A stretch of 12,640 nucleotides of DNA. Source: an uncultured Allomuricauda sp. GTDB taxonomy: Bacteria; Bacteroidota; Bacteroidia; Flavobacteriales; Flavobacteriaceae. Positions within the stretch are counted from its first letter, which is position 1, and each line of letters opens with the position of its first letter. A program made the translations under genes and the position numbers. This document shows, one piece after another, positions 6,790-12,640 of this stretch. The notes beneath the pieces are model-generated. The model saw only the letters and a program-made list of their open reading frames with translations, did no database searches and was not told where the DNA came from. The DNA is taken from contig CALDPL010000138.1 in NCBI GenBank assembly GCA_937911965.1, forward strand, positions 1 through 12,640, given 5' to 3'.

Positions 6790-7427
6790 TTTCGGTCCTC
6801 CAAAAGGGGCACGAATCGAAAGGCTCCCAATTCCTGTTTTTGGAACTCCTTTTGCGAGCTTCGGGTAAAAAGGGTCATTACCTGCTCATCCACCCCAATG
6901 GGAATCACCAGCCGCCCCCCTACCTTGAGCTGGGACATCAAGGCCTTGGGCAGTTGGGGGGCCCCGGCCGTTACGATGATCCCGTCAAAGGGCGCTTCCT
7001 CCGGCATCCCCTTATACCCATCCCCAAATACCATCTTCTTGGGACGATAGCCCATCCTGTTGAAAAACAAACGGGTCTTTTTGAAGAGTTCCTGTTGCCT
7101 TTCTATGGTGTATACCTTGGCCTTGAGGTGCAGGAGCACGGCGGTCTGATATCCGCTTCCCGTGCCGATCTCCAATATTTTGTCCCCCGGGGCCACCTGG
7201 AGCAGTTCACTCTGGAAGGCCACGGTATAGGGTTGTGAAATGGTCTGGTCTGCCCCTATGGGAAAGGCCTTGTCCTGATAGGCATGGTCCTCAAAACCGC
7301 TGTCCAGGAACAAATGCCTGGGTATGGTCGCAATGGCCTCCAAAACCTTTTTGTCCGTTATTCCCTTGGCTTCCAGGAGTTCTGCCAATTTGTTTCGCAT
7401 GCCCCTATGTTTGAGCGTATCCTTCAT
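6786..7427 (-). CDS. pcm: Protein-L-isoaspartate(D-aspartate) O-methyltransferase
   Basis: A 213-residue repair enzyme that uses S-adenosylmethionine to methylate isoaspartyl residues in aged proteins, starting their return to aspartate. Visible motifs: IPRHLF (35-40), GADQTISQP (58-66), the substrate-binding segment typical of Pcm, SAM motif [13 protein letters not shown] (84-95), the acidic ribose-binding residue E109 in VYTIER, and VTAGAP (152-157). Length fits the bacterial family. I chose the ATG at 7427, where the product begins [14 protein letters not shown] as in relatives; a GTG at 7445 would add six residues. The protein is cytoplasmic with no signal peptide. It diverges from the oxidoreductase at 7541 and converges on smpB with a 4-bp overlap at the stop codons, so no terminator fits between them. 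Confidence 0.96.
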   Translation of the reverse strand: MKDTLKHRGMRNKLAELLEAKGITDKKVLEAIATIPRHLFLDSGFEDHAYQDKAFPIGADQTISQPYTVAFQSELLQVAPGDKILEIGTGSGYQTAVLLHLKAKVYTIERQQELFKKTRLFFNRMGYRPKKMVFGDGYKGMPEEAPFDGIIVTAGAPQLPKALMSQLKVGGRLVIPIGVDEQVMTLFTRSSQKEFQKQELGAFRFVPLLEDRN

Positions 7428-7518
7428 GTCTTTGGTCTGGTGCACGAATTTAGCAAGTTCCCGACTACTTTACCAGTAGAACAGTTCTATTTTTCATGGA
7501 AGACTGCTGGCATATACT

Positions 7519-7526
7519 TATTTTTG
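7519..7526 (+). promoter_or_regulatory. TAnnTTTG element at the head of the five-gene operon
   Basis: TATTTTTG matches the Bacteroidota -7 consensus exactly and ends 14 nt before the oxidoreductase ATG at 7541. This predicts a leader of roughly 5-10 nt. No TTG is present at the usual upstream distance. The divergent pcm gene would need its own promoter in 7428-7518, where on the minus strand TAAATTCG is a 7-of-8 match. Confidence 0.4.
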
Positions 7527-7540
7527 GCAAAAACTGTACT

Positions 7541-8509
7541 ATGCTTAAAATTGGTGTCCTTGGTGCGGGACATTTGGGCAAGATCCATCTAAGGTTGTTG
7601 AACCAATCGGAAAAATACGAGCTCGTGGGATTCCACGACCCCGACGAGATCAATGCAAAACAGGTGGAGGCCGAGTTCGGATATACCCATTTCGAAAATA
7701 TGGATCGCTTGATGGATGCCGTGGACGTGGTGGATATCGTCACCCCCACCCTCTCCCATTACCAATGTGCAAAAAAGGCGATCAACAAGGGAAAGCACAT
7801 ATTTTTGGAAAAGCCCATCACCAATACTTTGGAGGAGGCCCGGGAACTTATCCGTCTTGCCAAGGAGCACAACATAAAAGGGCAAGTGGGCCATGTGGAA
7901 CGTTTCAACCCGGCCTTTATGGCGGTAAGGGACCAAATCCACAACCCCATGTTCATAGAGACCCACAGGCTGGCGGAATTCAATCCCAGGGGCACCGATG
8001 TGCCGGTGGTACTCGATCTGATGATCCACGATATCGATGTGATCCTCAGCTTGGTCCCCTCCGAGGTCAAACAAATCAATGCCAGCGGGGTATCCGTGCT
8101 GAGCAATTCCCCCGATATCGCCAATGCCCGGATCGAGTTTGAGAACGGCTGCGTGGCCAACCTGACCTCCAGTCGCATTTCCTTGAAAAACATGCGCAAA
8201 TCCCGTTTTTTCCAGAGGGATGCCTATATTTCGGTCGACTTTTTGGAGAAAAAAGTGGAAGTGGTCAAAATGAAGGACGCCCCCCGGCAACCCGGGGATT
8301 ACGACATGATCCTCCAAAATGCGGAAGGCGAGAGAAAACAGATCTACTTTGAAAACCCCGAGATCCAGGCCAACAACGCCATCATGGAAGAATTGGAAAC
8401 CTTTGCCGATGCCATAAGCGGCGACACTGCTCCGATCGTGACCCTGGAACAGGGAAGCAGGGCCCTTCAGGTGGCCCTTCAGATCATAGAATCGTTCAAC
8501 AAACAATGA
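7541..8509 (+). CDS. Gfo/Idh/MocA-family oxidoreductase
   Basis: A 322-residue NAD(P)-dependent dehydrogenase of the Gfo/Idh/MocA family. The N-terminal Rossmann fold starts GVLGAGHLGKIHLRLL (5-20), with VDIVTPTLSHY (64-74) and the family hallmark EKP (90-92, with the catalytic-type lysine K91). The C-terminal domain shows GHVERFNPAF (117-126) and DLMIHDIDVI (159-168) with H163, the usual catalytic histidine position. The VGHVERFNP signature recalls enzymes acting on nucleotide sugars such as GnnA (UDP-GlcNAc 3-dehydrogenase), but no sugar aminotransferase lies nearby, so the substrate is left open. The ATG at 7541 begins directly at MLKIGVLGAG; the frame extends upstream to 7496 without resemblance to the family. 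It is the first gene of the co-directional group, and the 64-nt gap to the next gene holds only a small CCGAT/ATCGG stem (8520-8538). Confidence 0.92.
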   Translation: MLKIGVLGAGHLGKIHLRLLNQSEKYELVGFHDPDEINAKQVEAEFGYTHFENMDRLMDAVDVVDIVTPTLSHYQCAKKAINKGKHIFLEKPITNTLEEARELIRLAKEHNIKGQVGHVERFNPAFMAVRDQIHNPMFIETHRLAEFNPRGTDVPVVLDLMIHDIDVILSLVPSEVKQINASGVSVLSNSPDIANARIEFENGCVANLTSSRISLKNMRKSRFFQRDAYISVDFLEKKVEVVKMKDAPRQPGDYDMILQNAEGERKQIYFENPEIQANNAIMEELETFADAISGDTAPIVTLEQGSRALQVALQIIESFNKQ

Positions 8510-8573
8510 CCGTGGCTCCCCGATCCTCCTCAAATCGGTGCGAAAAGGAACCGTGGCCACAAATTGGAATCAA

Positions 8574-9461
8574 ATGAAACACATAGCAGTCATAGGGGCC
8601 GGGACCATGGGCAATGGGATCGCCCATGTTTTTGCCCAAAACGGGTTCAAGGTCAACCTGATCGATATTTCCCAGGCCTCCTTGGAGGCGGGAATGTCAA
8701 CGATCCATAGAAATCTGGACCGGTTCCTGGCCAAGGGTACCATGGACCAGACCCAGAAAGAGGCCACCCTTGCCAATATCACCACCCACACTTCGCTTGA
8801 AACAGGGGCATCCGCGGTGGATTTGGTCATAGAGGCCGCCACGGAGAAACTGGAGACCAAATTGGGACTCTTCCGGGAGTTGGATGAAATCTGCCAAGCC
8901 GGGACCATATTGGCCACCAATACCTCTTCGATTTCCATAACCCAGATCGCCTCGGCCACCAAGCGCCCCGACCAGGTGATCGGAATGCATTTTATGAACC
9001 CGGTGCCCATCATGGAACTGGTGGAGGTCATTCGGGGCTACAGCACTTCGGATGGGGTTTGCAAAAGTATAGTGGAGCTGGCCGTAAAATTGGGCAAGAC
9101 CCCGACTGAGGTCAATGACTATCCGGGCTTTGTGGCCAACCGCATCCTGATGCCCATGATCAACGAGGCCATAGAGACCCTCCACCACGGGGTGGCCGGG
9201 GTACGGGAAATCGACACCGTAATGAAATTGGGGATGGCCCATCCCATGGGACCCCTCCAACTGGCCGACTTTATTGGCCTGGATGTCTGCCTTTCGATCC
9301 TGAATGTAATGTACGGAGGGTTCAAGAATCCAAAATATGCCCCTTCTCCCCTTTTGGTGAACATGGTGATGGCCGGGAAACACGGGATCAAGTCGGGAGA
9401 AGGCTTCTACGATTATTCCCAATCCAGGAAAGCGGAACAGGTCTCGGCCCAATTCAAATAG
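8574..9461 (+). CDS. hbd: 3-hydroxybutyryl-CoA dehydrogenase
   Basis: A 295-residue single-function 3-hydroxyacyl-CoA dehydrogenase that interconverts 3-hydroxyacyl-CoA and acetoacyl-CoA with NAD(P), probably on short chains in fatty-acid or butyrate metabolism. The NAD fold starts IAVIGAGTMGNGIAHVFA (4-21). The catalytic residues align with the mitochondrial enzyme: S118 in ATNTSS, H139 in GMHFMNPVP, E151 in VEVIRG and N189 in GFVANR. The C-terminal helical domain has the usual GMAHPMGPLQLADFIGLD (220-237) and KSGEGFYDY (273-281). The ATG at 8574 puts the dinucleotide-binding strand at the N-terminus as expected; the frame upstream to 8538 adds 12 unlikely residues. Five bases separate its stop from the DUF1015 start, implying co-transcription. 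No hydratase or thiolase is in the window. Confidence 0.95.
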   Translation: MKHIAVIGAGTMGNGIAHVFAQNGFKVNLIDISQASLEAGMSTIHRNLDRFLAKGTMDQTQKEATLANITTHTSLETGASAVDLVIEAATEKLETKLGLFRELDEICQAGTILATNTSSISITQIASATKRPDQVIGMHFMNPVPIMELVEVIRGYSTSDGVCKSIVELAVKLGKTPTEVNDYPGFVANRILMPMINEAIETLHHGVAGVREIDTVMKLGMAHPMGPLQLADFIGLDVCLSILNVMYGGFKNPKYAPSPLLVNMVMAGKHGIKSGEGFYDYSQSRKAEQVSAQFK

Positions 9462-9466
9462 GCCAG

Positions 9467-10699
9467 ATGGCGATCGTAAAACCCTTTAAGGCCATCCGCC
9501 CCTGTAGGGACAAGGCAGCTTTTGTGACTTCCCGCCCCTTTGGGGACTACGGGAGCGAGGAACTGCGGTTGCAGCTCCGGGACAACCCCCTTTCCTTCCT
9601 CCAGATCATCATTCCCGGGCAGGAGCCGGCAAAGGGACCGGGGGCCGGGGAGCGGTACCGGGGCGTACGCGACCGCTATTTGGAATTCTTGGACAAGAAT
9701 ATCCTACAGCGGGACGGGGAACCGGGATTTTATCTGTACCTCATTGAAAAAGGGGACCTGAGGAGCCTTGGTTTTTTCTGTGCCTGCAGTGTGGAGGATT
9801 ACCGCAAGGGGGTCATCAAAAAGCACGAGGGCACCCTTAAAGGCAGGGAAGATCTGTTCGCGGACTACCTCTATCGGGTCGGGTTCAACGCCGAGCCGGT
9901 CCTTATGACCTATTGCGACAACGAGGGAATCGACAAAATTTTCCTGGCCAAGGCAAAGGAGGTTCCAGAATGTGCCTTCACGGCCTCGGACGGCGGGATC
10001 CATAAACTCTGGAAAATAACCGACCAAGGGGACATTGCACGAATTGAGGAGGGTTTTGCCCAGGTCGGATCCCTCTATATTGCCGATGGGCACCACCGCT
10101 CGGCCTCCTCCAACCTATTGGCCCGCAGAATGGAATTGGGAAACGGCTCCCATTGTGGCCAGGAACCCTACAACTTTTTCATGGCCTACCTCATTCCGGA
10201 ATCCCAGATCAAGATCGACCAGTACAACCGCATGATACGGGACCTCAACGGATTGACCACAGCGGAATTTCTCGTTGCCCTGGAAAAACATTTCAGGCTG
10301 ACACCACGGGACGGGACCTATTCGGGGCCAAAGGAAAAACACGAATTCGGCATGTATTTGGATGGAAGCTACCATTCGCTGTACCTTAGAGCTGAATATG
10401 GCTTTGCCAATGCCTTGGAGGCCCTGGACTCCCAAATCCTGTACCAGACCGTTCTCCGACCCATTTTGGGCATCAACGACCCTGGAAACCGAGATCGTAT
10501 ATCCTACCTGCATGGAAGGGACAATACTTCCCGGATGAAGGAGCTGGTGGACCGTGGGGAATATGCCGTGGGCTTTTGCCTGCTGCCGACCACCATGGAG
10601 GAAATCAAGGCCATTGCCGACGCGGGGCTGGTGATGCCCCCCAAGAGCACTTATATAGAACCAAAACCCAAAAGTGGCCTGGCCATTTATGAACTATAG
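9467..10699 (+). CDS. DUF1015 family protein
   Basis: A 410-residue cytoplasmic protein, full length for DUF1015. Family landmarks are visible: the N-terminal PFKAIRPCRDKAAFVTSRPF (6-25), NPLSFLQII (40-48), KHEGTL (119-124), the central ADGHHRSAS (206-214), GRDN (350-353), and the C-terminal PPKSTYIEPKPKSGL (391-405). The biochemical role is not firmly established. The DGHHR block resembles the nucleotide-binding motif of ParB/SerK-like proteins, a group that includes free-serine kinases; and in other Bacteroidota I recall DUF1015 genes beside serA and serC of serine synthesis. A link to serine or phosphoserine is therefore a reasonable guess only. Here it is tightly packed, 5 nt from each neighbour, between a CoA dehydrogenase and the PLP-homeostasis gene. 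There is no membrane segment or signal peptide. Confidence 0.9.
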   Translation: MAIVKPFKAIRPCRDKAAFVTSRPFGDYGSEELRLQLRDNPLSFLQIIIPGQEPAKGPGAGERYRGVRDRYLEFLDKNILQRDGEPGFYLYLIEKGDLRSLGFFCACSVEDYRKGVIKKHEGTLKGREDLFADYLYRVGFNAEPVLMTYCDNEGIDKIFLAKAKEVPECAFTASDGGIHKLWKITDQGDIARIEEGFAQVGSLYIADGHHRSASSNLLARRMELGNGSHCGQEPYNFFMAYLIPESQIKIDQYNRMIRDLNGLTTAEFLVALEKHFRLTPRDGTYSGPKEKHEFGMYLDGSYHSLYLRAEYGFANALEALDSQILYQTVLRPILGINDPGNRDRISYLHGRDNTSRMKELVDRGEYAVGFCLLPTTMEEIKAIADAGLVMPPKSTYIEPKPKSGLAIYEL

Positions 10700-10704
10700 A
10701 AAAC

Positions 10705-11364
10705 ATGTCCATCACAGAACGACTCAATGCAATCAAATCCCAACTTCCGGAATCCGTGGTCCTGGTCGCCGTGTCCAAAACCAGGACCGCAGAGGAGATT
10801 ATGGAGGCCTACCAAACCGGACATAGGGTGTTCGGGGAGAACAAAGTACAGGAGATGGTCCAAAAATGGGAAATCCTTCCCAAGGACATCCAATGGCATA
10901 TGATCGGGCATCTACAGCGCAACAAGGTCAAATACATGGCGGAGTTTGTATCCCTGGTCCACGGAGTGGACAGTCTGTCACTGCTGCGGGAAATCAACAA
11001 GCAGGCCAAGAGGCACCAGCGCGTCATTCCCTGCCTATTGCAGATCCATATCGCCCAAGAGGATACAAAGTTTGGGTTGGAACCCAAGGAATTGTGGGAA
11101 CTTTTGCGGTCGGACGAATTCAAGTCCTTGGAACACGTCAAGATCATGGGTCTCATGGGCATGGCCACCAATACCCCGGACCAAGGGCAGATCCGAAAGG
11201 AGTTCAGCGAATTGAAGACCCTATTTGAGGAAATGGCCAAGGAATTGCCGGAGCGATCCATCCTTTCCATGGGGATGAGCTCGGACCATACCATTGCCCT
11301 GGAAGAGGGCAGTACCATGCTGCGCATAGGAAGTGACATTTTTGGGGCAAGGGAGCAATATTAA
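10705..11364 (+). CDS. yggS: YggS/PROSC family pyridoxal phosphate homeostasis protein
   Basis: A 219-residue PLP-binding TIM-barrel protein without known catalytic activity; bacterial YggS buffers free PLP and its loss disturbs amino-acid and cofactor balance. The PLP lysine is K25 in VAVSKT (21-26). Other family marks are FGENKVQE (43-50), WHMIGHLQRNK (64-74), MGLMGMA (148-154) and the phosphate-binding C-terminal MGMSSDHTIALEEGSTMLRIG (190-210) ending IFGAREQY. It is slightly short but complete at both ends. The ATG at 10705 lies 5 nt after the DUF1015 stop. Its coupling to DUF1015 may matter if that protein acts in serine metabolism, which depends on PLP enzymes (inference). Confidence 0.96.
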   Translation: MSITERLNAIKSQLPESVVLVAVSKTRTAEEIMEAYQTGHRVFGENKVQEMVQKWEILPKDIQWHMIGHLQRNKVKYMAEFVSLVHGVDSLSLLREINKQAKRHQRVIPCLLQIHIAQEDTKFGLEPKELWELLRSDEFKSLEHVKIMGLMGMATNTPDQGQIRKEFSELKTLFEEMAKELPERSILSMGMSSDHTIALEEGSTMLRIGSDIFGAREQY

Positions 11365-11378
11365 TTTTATGCGACATC

Positions 11379-12640
11379 ATGTACGCCATACTCGATATAG
11401 AAAGCACCGGAGGTAAATACAATGAGGAGGGCATTATGGAAATTGCCATATACCGCTTCGACGGACAGCGGGTGGTGGACCAATTCATCTGCCTGATCGA
11501 CCCTGAGCGGGAAATCCAGCCCTTTGTGGTCAAGCTTACGGGAATAAACAATAAAATGCTGCGGTCGGCGCCCAAGTTCCACGAGGTGGCCAAACGCATC
11601 GTGGAAATCACCGACAAGGCCATCATAGTGGCCCACAACGCCCAATTTGACTATAGGATCCTGCGAACGGAATTCAGGCGCCTGGGCTATGATTACCAAA
11701 GAAAGACCCTGTGCACCGTGGACCTTTCCAAACAATTGATCCCCGAGGCCGAATCCCATAGTTTGGGAAAACTCGTCCGTTCCCTGGGCATTGCCACCAG
11801 TGACCGGCATAGGGCCAATGGGGACGCCATGGCCACTTTGAAGCTGTTCAAACTGTTGCTCGCCAAGGACAAGGACAAAAGGATCATCTCCGAGGTGATG
11901 CGAGAGGAAATGCACGGGGAGCTCTCCCCCACCCAATTGGACATGGTCCTGGGCCTTCCCTCTGAAACCGGCCTTTACTATATGTATGACAAGGACGGGG
12001 AAATCATATACCTGGACAGCAGCAGGGACATCAAAAAAAGGGTCAACCAACACTTTACCCAACAGGGGGACTTGGCCCGGGCGCTTCAAAAGGAAACCAA
12101 AAGGGTGGCCTTTGAAACCACCGGAAGTGAATTGCTGGCCCAATTGAAGGAGTACGGGGAGACCAAGGAGGTCCGGCCCAAATACAGGAAGGGCGGCGGG
12201 AAAAAACTCTTTTCCCATATCCTTGACTTTGAGGGAGGGGCCCCGGACAAATCCATTCTGGTACTGAATAAGGGGGGGCGCTTGGAAGGAAAAAAAATGG
12301 GATTCAAGGGACATGCCTCCGCCAAGGCCTTCCTCGAGAAGATCTGCCGGGAATTCGACCTTTGTGGGTCCTTGGACAAAAATGGCGGCTACGGAACATG
12401 GTCCGATGATCCCTCCATTGGTGAAAAGCTTGATTCCGTACTGGAAAAATACAGCATCCATGGAAAGGATATGGTCCTGTTGGACCGCGGAAGGGAAACC
12501 GGGGAGCGCAGCTTTATAAGGATTTTGAACGGCAGGCTTCAGGGCTATGGGTATGTCGAACTGAATTTTCAGATCAATACGGATTCCATCCTTGATGCCA
12601 TTATGACCCCCATGGGCTCGGATGACAACACCCGTTTTAT
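11379..12640 (+). CDS. DnaQ-like 3'-5' exonuclease with altered GIY-YIG domain (3' end outside window)
   Basis: The frame starts at ATG 11379, 14 nt after yggS, and runs to the window edge, giving 420 residues without a stop; relatives are about 460 long. Residues 1-165 are a DEDDh exonuclease: D6 and E8 in ILDIESTG, D91 in HNAQFD, H144 and D149 in DRHRANGDA. All catalytic residues are present. Residues about 195-275 align with a UvrC-type GIY-YIG domain: GLYYMYDKDGEIIY (198-211), IKKR (218-221) and a probable catalytic E251 in TGSELL. However, the YIGKS expected at 211-215 reads YLDSS, and the cysteine-rich stretch I expect near residues 330-345 is replaced by a short GGYGTWSDDPS. Such proteins are annotated as DNA polymerase III epsilon-like; repair or RNA turnover is possible. 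The exonuclease half looks active, the nuclease half doubtful. Confidence 0.9.
   Translation, partial: MYAILDIESTGGKYNEEGIMEIAIYRFDGQRVVDQFICLIDPEREIQPFVVKLTGINNKMLRSAPKFHEVAKRIVEITDKAIIVAHNAQFDYRILRTEFRRLGYDYQRKTLCTVDLSKQLIPEAESHSLGKLVRSLGIATSDRHRANGDAMATLKLFKLLLAKDKDKRIISEVMREEMHGELSPTQLDMVLGLPSETGLYYMYDKDGEIIYLDSSRDIKKRVNQHFTQQGDLARALQKETKRVAFETTGSELLAQLKEYGETKEVRPKYRKGGGKKLFSHILDFEGGAPDKSILVLNKGGRLEGKKMGFKGHASAKAFLEKICREFDLCGSLDKNGGYGTWSDDPSIGEKLDSVLEKYSIHGKDMVLLDRGRETGERSFIRILNGRLQGYGYVELNFQINTDSILDAIMTPMGSDDNTRF

Noticed and set aside
256..8521. The 13-mer ACCGTGGCTCCCC occurs at 256-268 and 8509-8521, both just after stop codons
   Set aside because: About one identical 13-mer pair is expected by chance in 12.6 kb. 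The flanks do not match, there is no third copy in the intergenic regions, and it is not a mobile-element end.
7589..8560. A 323-codon open frame antisense to the Gfo/Idh/MocA gene, and similar ones opposite hbd and clpB
   Set aside because: Same codon-bias effect; the products are low-complexity His/Gly/Val-rich sequences with no motif, and the sense genes are secure.
8509..8573. Short direct repeat ACCGTGGC (8509-8516, 8551-8558) and a CCGAT/ATCGG stem (8520-8538) in the gap before hbd
   Set aside because: The stem is only 5 bp with no T tract and the repeat is 8 bp; neither resembles a known riboswitch or attenuator. They may be leftovers or a weak mRNA structure.
11367..12461. A 364-codon open frame antisense to the exonuclease gene
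   Set aside because: It is a shadow. The sense gene rarely uses codons such as TTA, CTA and TCA whose complements are stops, which leaves the reverse frame open. Its translation has no recognisable domain, while the sense frame has full exonuclease motifs.
1..12640. Defence island, prophage or other accessory system
   Set aside because: No integrase, transposase, tRNA, CRISPR repeat, toxin pair or sharp change in codon style was found. The gene content is core and the order looks like ordinary flavobacterial chromosome.

Overview
The window looks like ordinary chromosome from a member of the Flavobacteriaceae (phylum Bacteroidota) with fairly balanced base composition. The evidence is a PorP/SprF-type outer-membrane protein found only with type IX secretion, a YtxJ-like bacillithiol-system protein, a DUF1015 protein of the Bacteroidota kind, a DnaQ exonuclease fused to a GIY-YIG domain, and several matches to the Bacteroidota promoter element TAnnTTTG. 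I see no phage, transposon, CRISPR, tRNA or rRNA. Genus cannot be fixed from this.

Layout, left to right. (1) 2-250 is the 3' end of an unrecognised protein, running tail-to-tail into ytxJ (minus strand). (2) ytxJ and clpB diverge from a 142-nt region holding an 8-bp inverted repeat; clpB, the disaggregase, ends at a good intrinsic terminator. (3) A TetR-family regulator with a possible self-operator converges, 6 bp apart, on a PorP/SprF protein carrying a coiled coil and a SPOR-like C-terminus. (4) Divergent from that is a lipoprotein of the histidine-phosphatase (SixA-like) family, followed by smpB, the tmRNA partner in ribosome rescue. (5) smpB and pcm (isoaspartate repair methyltransferase) meet tail-to-tail and share one TTAA as both stop codons. 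(6) From 7541 to the window end, five genes run in one direction with gaps of 64, 5, 5 and 14 nt: a Gfo/Idh/MocA oxidoreductase, 3-hydroxybutyryl-CoA dehydrogenase, DUF1015, a YggS-type PLP-homeostasis protein and the 3'-truncated exonuclease. They are probably one transcript.

A loose theme of the first two thirds is protein quality control: ClpB (aggregates), SmpB (stalled ribosomes), Pcm (damaged Asp/Asn) and YtxJ (thiol redox). The second operon is metabolic, with a possible PLP/serine link between DUF1015 and YggS. I did not find a clear undescribed system. The points most worth checking are the altered GIY-YIG half of the exonuclease, the barrel/coiled-coil/SPOR-like architecture of the PorP/SprF protein, the DUF1015-YggS pairing, and the dyad in front of clpB.
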